Shown piece by piece: positions 48,074 to 57,120 of a stretch of 64,000 nucleotides of DNA (positions are counted from its first letter, which is position 1; each line of letters begins with the position of its first letter). The stretch comes from Antedon bifida (lineage: Eukaryota > Echinodermata > Crinoidea > Comatulida > Antedonidae). The notes under the pieces were generated by a model, which was given only the letters and a program-made list of their open reading frames with translations, was not told the origin of the DNA and ran no database searches. A program made the position numbers and the translations under genes. Location: NCBI GenBank assembly GCA_963402885.1, contig OY727099.1, forward strand, positions 17,007,001 through 17,071,000, in the 5' to 3' direction.

Positions 48074-51000
48074 TTATAATCCGACCACCTCATTCTTCAA
48101 CTGAGTTTGTACCTGAAAATAAATATATAAATATAAGTTTTTACAAATAATATACAAGCTACATATTTCAATTATTATGTTTTTTCCATTAATTACAAAT
48201 TTTGAAAATAACTTTTGCTCACAATCTTTCCTCAATCTTTTTTTAGGCTTGACAACCTTGCTATTGATTTGTGGACTCGTCAACGTAAGATGATTCCGCA
48301 TAATGGAAATCATCTTCCTCATTTCGGACTGCACACCATATACGCTTCTTGCTTGTCTATTAAATGCAGCATGTATCTGTTCACCGCCTTGTTCGCTAAG
48401 CAACCCCAAACCAATCTGCCACCTCTTTAATGTTGGTACCACATGCTTCTCAAGCATGTGCATTTTTGGAGTGATGCTGTGGCCATACTTCCGGAACTCT
48501 CCGACAAAATCATGGATGTTGTTGTCTACAGCATAATAAAAATAGTATGTTGTTTATGATTTTGTTATCGTCATTTATAAATTAGTAACCATTGTTTTTA
48601 ATAAACTGTATACCTACCAATTTCTTTGATTTCCTCAGTAGTAAGCGATCTGGTATGGTTAATCTTCTGCTCCACAATTGAATATTTGCTAAACAACGGA
48701 ATGTATTTGTCCTTCATGGTATCTAATTCAAGTTGCAGATCCTTAGCAATACCTATAGGCAGGTCCATTGACTGCTCGTCAAAAGTTGACTGGCATGCGG
48801 CGATCAAATGTGATATGATGTTTATCTGTATTTAGGAGCAAACATTTCACAGTTAGTAAACAACCGGGCAAAAAAAACTAAAAAGCATTTTATTAGTCTA
48901 CTATAATTTTATTATGGAATGTGCTCAGTCTACCTTGCAACATTTATGAACATGATTGCCGATAAAGGCTTTTCCATGATATGCTTGCCTGTCGACTTTA
49001 TGCTTCTTCAGCACATTGTCCATTGCTGCAGTTAATGGCCCAGCACCCACCTTAAAATCATCTTTCTCTATTGATTTTTCCTATGAAATTTAACAAACAA
49101 TCTGTCAACATTGCATATAGAATTAATTAAATTAAAATAATCTTTATTAACAATACCATATATAGTATGAGAGAGTATGCAAATTTAATCATTAATCATT
49201 GTTTATTAGTTTTATTTGTATTTGCAGATTGTCATATTTCGAGAGCAGTGAATACCTAATGAGTTTGTGGCACCCTCCCTGTGCCTGTTTCTGCAATGTA
49301 TGTGGTTTCATTTTATTACTTACAAGTTCTCTAATTGCTTGCAATTTTGTTGTCAATGCTGTTGACTTTAGTAATTGCGAGATGGGCATGTTGTCTTCCA
49401 TGTTGGAAATGTCGATCTGCAGTTTGTTTATTTTTTCTCTGCAGGCTTCATTTAGAGCTGTTTTCTTTGCAATTGTAATTTCAAAGTTGTTCAGTTCTTC
49501 TGATGGATTTGATTGTCTGAATTTTAAAAAATAATACAACTTAAAATACAAAATGGGCTTCTTTCTAGTATATTGATTTTTTAAAAGTATGTAATGTTAC
49601 CTGAGTTTATATATTTTTCGGTCCAAGTTATGGGCATCCGATTCTAATAGGTCGTACAATTTCTTGAATACTCCTAGCGAAATATGCAGGCAAGGAATTG
49701 AAACCTGTAAAACAATTTAATTAAAATGGATTAGAATAATGCATTGCAGTTAAAATGCCTTGTATTGCGTATTTTTTGGTAATATAGTTTTATTTAAAAC
49801 TTACATGGTCAATATCAATGTTTACCATTGGCTCTCGAACAACATTTCTTGATATGTCTTTGCTAGTTTCTTCATGAGAGCCATGGGCAACAAATTGCTT
49901 ATAGTCCTCCCGGAGTGACATCATGTTTCTGTCTTCCTTGCTAATGCCACTGTTCATGTGGTCTTTGGTGGCGTGGCAAAACAAACAACCATATCGGCCT
50001 AAGAAATAAAGTCAATAAAGAACAATCTACAAACTGTAGGAATACTATTTAATTTAAACTCTCTGTAACATGTATATATTTGTTTTTACTTACCATTAGG
50101 TGAAAGAAGGCCATATATCCGCACAAGGAAGTCATAATCGCCGAAAAAGAACAGTCTGATATTGTACCCCCTATGATGAAGAATAAGAATTTATCAAAAT
50201 TAAAAGGGTAAGAGTTTCTTCATTCGAATAAAAAATGTATTACATAAAATAGTTCATTCTTACCTCCAAACTTGTCCATGCAAGTCTGTTATTTCTTTGA
50301 CTATTAATGGCAGAGTCCTTGCCAGATTCACTGTATAATCTGGTGCATTAAACATCAAAACCACCAATATGTTCTTCAGTGCATTGGGCTTATCTATGCT
50401 ACAAATCTGGATCTCAAATTTGGTAGAGCCGCCACCTTTGTCGCCACCAAATTTTAGGAAAATTTCTCCATCATTTGGTTTAATGTTCCCTAATCTAAAA
50501 CAAACAAATTATAAAAATGAATTCTTGGAAAATGTTTATGTTTTGCTAATAAACTTTAGCATTTATATTAAAAATTAAACTTACTGGTAATGACTCTCCA
50601 AGTAAGAGAATACAAAAGATTGTATGTTTTTGATCCTTACTACTGGTGCTTCAATTTCCTCAAAACCATTCTCCCCACTGGCAGTTTCATTTTTGAACAC
50701 TAGTTTCACCATTTCTCCATGTACATAATCCTGCACTATCAAATTCTGCATGGAACGCATTTTACGTTCAGAGGAAAGTGTTCCTGGTGGAAGATACCTG
50801 TAAAAGTATTGATAGTACAGTTAGTAATAAAGGTTTCATATCACTATATGCTGCTTTTGTTTCTATAAAATGAACTACAATTTGTATGTAGTCTGCTTTG
50901 TATTGATTATTTTTCTTGAATGAAATATTTATATATATTTAAAAATTGTTATTTACCTCCTCAGTTTACGAAACTGCTGCCAACCAAGATCACAATCAGT

Positions 51001-52147
51001 CTTTAATGCGAGACCTACATCTACATCAGGCTGTGTTTGTTGTGTTGGGCTTTGCTTCACGCCACCATGTATGCTTTTCTCCAACCGTTGAAATTCTGCA
51101 GACCTTCTGGTAATAGTTTTTTTACAAATACCTTGTGTCTTGTTGGATGTCTGTATAACACTGACTTTCAATGGCTGCAAAATTAAAGAAACCTGCTGTA
51201 TGATTTACTAAAAAATGTACAAAAATAATAATATGCATTAGATATTAAAAAAGTATTTAAATACATGCTCTATGTATTATTAATAGTTTGGATTAATGTA
51301 ATTTAAAAGTACTTACTCTGCCCTTTGTCATCAAGTTCAGTTCTTTATTCTTTTTTAGGGATTTGTGCAAGACATTATGTGCTAATTTGTGAAGTTCATC
51401 TGGTATGACCTCATTAATTTCACTGTTGATTTCAGTTACTGCTTTCTGTATTTTCTTCACCTTTTGTTGGCACTTGGATGTACATTCATGACTATCACAT
51501 TGATGATATAGCAATGTGTCTGAGCATTTTTTACAAGTCAGTTCTACACCCAATAGTGACTGTTTACTCAATTCAGATGCCTTTGTGACGTCAAACACAT
51601 TTACAGGACAAGAACATTTTATACAAGGAATTACATCACATTTAAGGGTACTAAATAATTGCGACAAACAGTGTGCACAGAATGTGTGGCCACATTTAGT
51701 TTCAGACATGGACAAAGACATAACATGTTTACAAATGGCACACATAAACCAATCTTTGGAAGCATCTTTTAATTTAAATTGACTGGGTAATGATGGCAAA
51801 TTCGTATTAGTAGATGAAAATGTACCATTGTTGTTTCTTTGGAAAGTTGTGTGTTTTCTTTTTAAGCCTTTGTTTTTAATATTTGTAAATAAATAACATG
51901 ACAAACATGACTCTGTTGTGTGTTCTGTCCAGTTGTATGTGTTTATCGGTTGAAATTTGTATGCCTTTGACTCGCATGTAGTGCAAACAAACTGGGGATG
52001 AATGCTACTAATATTAGTGTCTAAGTTATTGTGGTGTGAAATGTCTGGCCTAAGATTTGCAATCTTACATTTTTTTTCGGAATTTCTAAATTTATTGCCA
52101 CACAATCTACAAAGCCACAACATTGAACTAGAGTGAAGAGACAACAT
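48074..52147 (-). CDS. RAG1-like transposase, 12 exons, ~927 aa, apparently intact
   Basis: Exons on the minus strand, read 5' to 3': 52147-51317, 51174-50957, 50797-50585, 50494-50264, 50170-50094, 49998-49805, 49704-49601, 49516-49324, 49080-48934, 48825-48618, 48525-48197, 48112-48074. All introns are GT-AG and phases match at every junction, giving 2784 nt including the stop with no interruption. Order: RAG1-type N-terminal zinc modules (residues 13-84), C3HC4 RING (136-178), a further zinc finger (205-226), a basic GRP/TRR region (276-301), then the RNase-H-like core. Candidate catalytic residues are D439 (LKFGGDKGGG), D509 (FFFGDYDFLV) and E854 (SEQGGEQIH). Zinc ligands are C528-x2-C531 and H828-x4-H833. 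It should cut and join the element's ends. Least certain are the exon 8 donor and the last intron, which is in frame throughout. Confidence 0.88.
48197..50494 (-). other. Exons 4-11: RNase-H-like catalytic core of RAG1-like transposase
   Basis: The core is spread over eight exons. Exon 4 carries D439 in GGDKGGG. Exon 5 carries GDYDFLVRIYGLL (D509, with D511 as alternative). Exon 6 opens with GRYGCLFCHATKDH, a CxxC followed by basic/His residues as in the RAG1 zinc-binding insertion. Exon 7 gives VSIPCLHISLGVFKKLYDLLE. Exon 9 gives AFIGNHVHKCCK. Exon 11 carries PKMHMLEKH (HxxxxH) and SEQGGEQIHAAFNR, whose second Glu (E854) aligns by spacing with the third catalytic residue of RAG1. These motifs also match Chapaev transposases as I remember them. 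Confidence 0.85.
51317..52147 (-). other. Exon 1: RAG1-type N-terminal region with RING finger
   Basis: One 831-nt exon encodes residues 1-277. Visible in order: CRLCGNKFR (C13, C16), SIHPQFVCTTC (C55, C58), ESCLSC (C81, C84), a GLKRK motif at residues 94-98, the RING C136-x2-C139-x12-C152-x-H154-x2-C157-x2-C160-x14-C175-x2-C178, and a CKKC...CDSHEC...C finger. The same order of zinc modules, basic motif, RING and finger is characteristic of vertebrate RAG1 upstream of its core, where the RING has E3 ubiquitin ligase activity. The exon closes on a KGR codon triplet that joins PLK of exon 2. Confidence 0.9.
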
Positions 52148-52685
52148 TTTGACAGTTTACTTACATTGATACACAAAATACACTAAATCAGTACAGTAAA
52201 GAACGTCAGAATAGGCCTAGTGAGTGTAAATTTATTGGTATGTCATTGACCGATTGCGTAAAATTAAGCCGATACGGAAATCTGATTTTTTATTGAAATA
52301 CAGTATGACCTTGGCCTAGATGGCTGGCGAAGTCCCTGATTTTCAATACGCAATATTTTTTGTGTGGCAGACGATTTTCCGAGTTCATATTTAGCGCTAC
52401 CTCGATTTCGTGGTGGCGCTGTTTGTCCAGGGTCGCTTAAATACTTCACAAGTAAAACACTACAAAATAATACGAAAACCAATTTTATGCGAAATTTTCT
52501 TTTAATAACCAGTTTATTAAACATATATAAAGTGAAAAACTAATGTAACTTTGTTTAAATTAATTTATATAAACCATGGTAAGCCATTTACTACGGGTAT
52601 ACCTCGATCTAAAAATGATAAACAATCCTCACGACTCGCTCTTCACGCTCCATTGAACACGATGTTTATAGTAACTATGCGGATT
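52148..52685 (-). promoter_or_regulatory. 5' flank and presumed promoter of RAG1-like gene
   Basis: About 540 bp lie between the start codon and the right terminal repeat. No TATA box is clear. An 86-codon ATG frame on the minus strand (52524-52264) has a hydrophobic N-terminal stretch (IKLVFVLFCSVLLVKYL) but no known domain. It could be an upstream ORF, a small membrane peptide or chance. No splice evidence links it to exon 1. Confidence 0.45.
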
Positions 52686-52743
52686 CGCGCCCTCTATAGT
52701 ACGAGGCTTTTTGTCTCAAAATGATATTTACGAAGATACCGTG
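52686..52743 (-). repeat. Right terminal inverted repeat, RSS-like with 22-bp spacer
   Basis: Read inward on the minus strand: CACGGTA (52743-52737), 22-bp spacer, ACAAAAAGC (52714-52706), then AGAGGGCGCG ending at 52686. Relative to the left end, 10 bp are added within the spacer while the flanking blocks are conserved. This repeat lies upstream of the gene. Confidence 0.88.
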
Positions 52744-55080
52744 AAATGCAATTTGAAGCTGTTTTGTGCACTTTGATGTTTTGTGTGGAAAGTTTTATAG
52801 AAATGCACAAAATGGTCTAAAAGTCTCTAAATACGATATTAAGCTATTTTATGCACTTTGATGTTTTTGTGTGAAAAGTTTCATAGAAATGCACAAAATG
52901 GTCTAAAACGTGTCCAAATCCGTTTTGAAGCTATTCTAAGCACTTTGGTGTTTTTATGTTAACAAGTTTTTTCGAAATGCCCAAAATGGTCTAAAACGTC
53001 TCCAAATGCGATTTGAAGCTATTTTGTGCACTTTGATGTTTTGTGTGAAAAGTTTCATCGAAATGCACAAAATGGTCTAAAACGTCTCCAAATACGATAT
53101 TAAGCTATTGTATGCACTTTGTTGTTTTTGTGTGAAAAGTTTCATCGAAATGCTTAAAATGGTTTAAAACGTCTCCAAATCCGTTTTGAAGCTATTCTAA
53201 GCACTTTCGTGTTTTTATGTTAACAAGTTTTTTCGAAATGCATAAAATGGTCTAAAACGTCTCCAAATACGATATTAAGCTATTTTATGCACTTTTATGT
53301 TTTTGTGTGAAAAGTTTCATAGAAATACACAAAATGGGCTCTTTTGTGCACTTTGATTTTTTGTGTAAAAAGTTTTATAGAAATGCTCAAAATGGTCTAA
53401 AACGGTTTCAGATATGATTTTAAGGACTTTGATGTTTTTGTGTAACCAAGTTTCATCGAAATGCACAAAATGGTCTAAAACGTCTCCAAATGCGATTTGA
53501 AGCTATTTTGTGCACTTTGATGTTTTGTGTGAAAAGTTTCATCGAAATGCACAAAATGGTTTAAAACGTCTCCAAATGCGATTTGAAGCTATTTTGTGCA
53601 CTTTAATGTTTTGTGTGAAAAGTTTGATCGAAATGCTCAAAATGGTCTAAAATGGTTTCAAATGTGATTTTAAGCACTTTGATATTTTTGTGTAATCAAG
53701 TTTCATCGAAATGCACAAAATGGTCTAAAACTTCTCCAAATGCGATTTTGAAGCTATTTTGTGCACTTTGATGGTTTTGTGTGAAAAGTTTCATAGAAAT
53801 GCACAAAATGGTCAAAAACGTCTTCAAATACGATAATAACCTGTTGTATGCACATTGATGTTTTTGTGTGAAAAGTCTCATCGAAATCCACAAAATGGTC
53901 TAAAACGTCTCCAAATCCGTTTTGAAGCTATTCTAAGCACTTTGGTGTTGTTATGTTACCAAGTTTATTCGAAATGCACAAAATGGTCTTAAACGTCTCC
54001 AAATGCGATTTGAAGCTATTTTGTGCACTTTGATGTTTTGTGTAATGAAACGCACAAAATGGTCTAAAACGTCTCCAAATGCGATTTGAAGCTATTTTGT
54101 GCACTTTTATATTTTGTGTGAAAAGTTTTATCGAAATGCTCAAAATGGTCTAAAACGGTTTCAAATGTGATTTTAAGCAATTTGATGTTTTTGTGTGAAA
54201 AGTTTAATCGAAATGCACAAAATGGTCTAAAACGTTTCCAAATGCGATTTGAAGCTGTTTTGTGCACTTTGATGTTTTGTGTGGAAAGTTTTATCGAAAT
54301 GAACAAAATTGTCTAAAACGTCTCCAAATACGATATTAAGCTATTGTATGCACTTTGTTTTTTTTGTGTGAAAAGTTTCATCGAAATGCTCAAAATGGTC
54401 TAAAACGTCTCCAAATACGATTTGAAGCTATTTTGTGCACTTTGATGTTTTTGTGTGAAAAGTTTCATCGAACTGCACAAAATGGTCTAAAACGTTTCCA
54501 AATGCGATTTGAAGCTGTTTTGTGCACTTTGATGTTTTGTGTGGAAAGTTTTATCGAAATGCTCAAAATGGTCTAAAACGGTTTCAAATGTGATTTTAAG
54601 CAATTTGATGTTTTTGTGTGAAAAGTTTAATCGAAATGCACAAAATGGTCTAAAACGTTTCCAAATGCGATTTGAAGCTGTTTTGTGCACTTTGATGTTT
54701 TGTGTGGAAAGTTTTATAAAAATGCACAAAATGGTCTAAAACGTCTCCAAATACGATATTAAGCTATTTTATGCACTTTGATGTTTTTGTGTGAAAAGTT
54801 TCATAGAAATGCACAAAATGGTCTAAAACGTGTCCAAATCCGTTTTGAAGCTATTCTAAGCACTTTGGTGTTTTTATGTTAACAAGTTTTTTCGAAATGC
54901 CCAAAATGGTCTAAAACGTCTCCAAATGCGATTTGAAGCTATTTTGTGCACTTTGATGTTTTGTGTGAAAAGTTTCATCGAAATGCACAAAATGGTCTAA
55001 AACGGTTTCAAATGTGATTTTAAGCAATTTGATGTTTTTGTGTGAAAAGTTTCATCGAAATGCACAAAATGGTCTAAAAC
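52744..55080. repeat. Satellite 1, tandem array block 3
   Basis: Satellite resumes with the AAAT duplicate and the same monomers. The first ~108 bp (52744-52852) match 36717-36824, left of the gypsy element, including a rare 3-bp shortening CTAAAAGTCTC. A block with GAAGCTGTTTTG and GTGGAAAG variants recurs at 54061-54760. The array ends at AAAACG (55080), where satellite 2 begins without spacer. Confidence 0.95.
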
Positions 55081-55210
55081 GATAATTATGCTCTAATATT
55101 GTCATTTATGCACATTTATTTTGATAACATCATCTTATAGCGCCATAATAACTAGTTATGTCAAAAAATAAAAAGGTCGAAATTTGGGATTTTTTCGAAA
55201 ATTTCACTGC

Positions 55211-55227
55211 GGGGGGGGGGGGGGGGG
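55211..55227 (+). repeat. G17 homopolymer in satellite 2
   Basis: Seventeen G in a row replace the usual GGGGGACC of the satellite 2 monomer. This is an expansion of the G5-6 block and the only such tract in the array. It could form a G-quadruplex or be an assembly/base-calling artefact. Confidence 0.9.
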
Positions 55228-57120
55228 TGCCTAAGTAATTTTTTCGAAAAATGTCAAAAATTTCCACTTTTTAAACTTCAATAATTATGATATAATTTTA
55301 CCATTTATGCACATATATTGTTGTAATATCATCTTATAGAGCCATAGTAACTAGTTGTGTAAAAAAATAATAAGGTCTAAATTTTGCCATTTTTCGAAAA
55401 TTCACTGCGGGGGACAAAAGGATTTTTTTCGAAAAAATAGCAAAAATGTCCACTTTTTTAAATTATATAATTATGCTATAATATTGCAATTTATGCACAT
55501 ATATTGTGTTAACATCATCTTATGGAGCCACAAAAACTACTTATGTCAAAAAATAAAACGTTCATAATTTGAACTTTTTTCGGAAATTTTACTGCGGGGG
55601 ACCGAAGAAATTTTTCCATAAAATGTCCAAAATTTCCACTTTTTAAAATTCGATAATTATGCTATAATATTGCCATTTATGCACATATATTGTTGTAACA
55701 TCATCTTATAGAGCCATAGTAACTAGTTGTGTAAAAAATAAAAAGTTCTAAATTTTGTCATTTTTCGAAAATTTCACTGCGGGGACCAAAGGAATTTTTT
55801 TCGAAAAATGGCAAAAATGTCCACTTTTTAAAATTCGATAACTATGCTATAATATTGTCATTTATGCACATTTATTTTGATAAAATCATCTTATAGAGCC
55901 ATAATAACTAGTTATGTCAAAAAATAAAAGGGTCATAATTTGAACATTTTTCGAAAATTTCACTTCGGGGGACCGAAGAAATTTTTCCATAAAATGTCAA
56001 AAATTTCCACTTTTTAAACTTAAATAATCATGCTATAATATTGCCATTTATGCACATATATTGTTGTAACATCATCTTATAGAGCCATAGTAACTAGTTG
56101 TGTAAAAAAAAAAAAGGTCTAAATTTTGCTATTTTTCGAAAATTTCACTGCAGGAGACCGAAGAAATTTTTCCATAAAATGTCAAAAATTTCAATTTTTT
56201 AAACTTCAAAAATCATGCTATAATATTGCCATTTATGCACATATATTGTGTTAACATCATCTTATAGAGCCATAGTAACTAGTTGTGTAAAAAAATAAAA
56301 GGCACTAAATTTTGCCATTTTTCGAAAATTTAACTGCGGGGCTCCGAAGGAATTTTTTCGAAAAATGACAAAATTGTCCCCTTTTTAAAATTCGATAACT
56401 ATGCTATAATATTGTCATTTATGCACATTTATTTTGTTAACATCATCTTATAGAGCCATAATAACTAGTTATGTCAAAAAATAAAAGGGTCGAAATTTTG
56501 CAATTTTTCGAAAATATCACTGCTGAAGTAATTTTTTCGAAAAATGTAAAAAATGTCCACTTTTTGAAATTCGGTAACTATGCTATATTATTGTCATGTA
56601 TGCACATATATTGTGTTAACATCATCTTATGGAGCCATAAAAACTAGTTATGTCAAAAAATAAAAGGGTCAGAATTTGACAATTTTATGAAAATTTCACT
56701 GCGGGGGACCGAAGGAATTTTTTCAAAAAATGTCAACAATTTCCACTTTTTAAACTTCAAAAAATATGTTATAATATTGCCATTTATGCACATATATTGT
56801 TGTAACATCATCTTATAGAGCCATAGTAACTAGTTGTGTAAAAAAATAAAAAGTTCTAAATTTTGCCATTTTTCGAAAATTTCACTGCAGGGGACCAAAG
56901 GAATTTTTTTCGAAAAATGGCAAAAATGTCCACTTTTTAAAATTCGATAACTATGCTATAATATTGTCATTTTTGCACATTTATTCTGATAACATCATCT
57001 TATAGAGCCATAATAACTAGTTATGTCAAATTTTCCGAACTTTTTAAACTTCAATAATCATGCTATAATATTGCCATTTATGCACATATATTGTTGTAAC
57101 GTCATCTTATAGAGACATAG

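Larger units (their letters stand above)
46910..52743 (-). mobile_element. RAG1-like DNA transposon (Chapaev / N-RAG-TP type), 5834 bp
   Basis: The element starts CACGGTATCTCCGTAA and ends with the inverted counterpart, one mismatch in 16. It is flanked by AAAT on both sides (46906-46909 and 52744-52747), and the satellite monomer reads through correctly when it is ignored. A 4-bp duplication with 5'-CAC ends fits Chapaev-type elements as I know them; Transib and ProtoRAG duplications are 5 bp. The terminal repeats are 48 bp on the left and 58 bp on the right and include a conserved AGAGGGCGCG; the right one is 10 bp longer. The minus strand carries one spliced gene for a RAG1-like transposase. 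No second protein gene of the RAG2 (kelch) type is present. Confidence 0.93.

Noticed and set aside
48215-51782. Plus-strand ORFs opposite the RAG1-like exons
   Set aside because: Antisense shadows of exons whose motifs and splice phases are coherent on the minus strand.
46910-52743. Classification as Transib or ProtoRAG
   Set aside because: Those elements make 5-bp target duplications and have CACWATG-type ends; here the duplication is 4 bp and the motifs GDYxFL and EQGxExIH fit Chapaev better. A final decision needs phylogeny.
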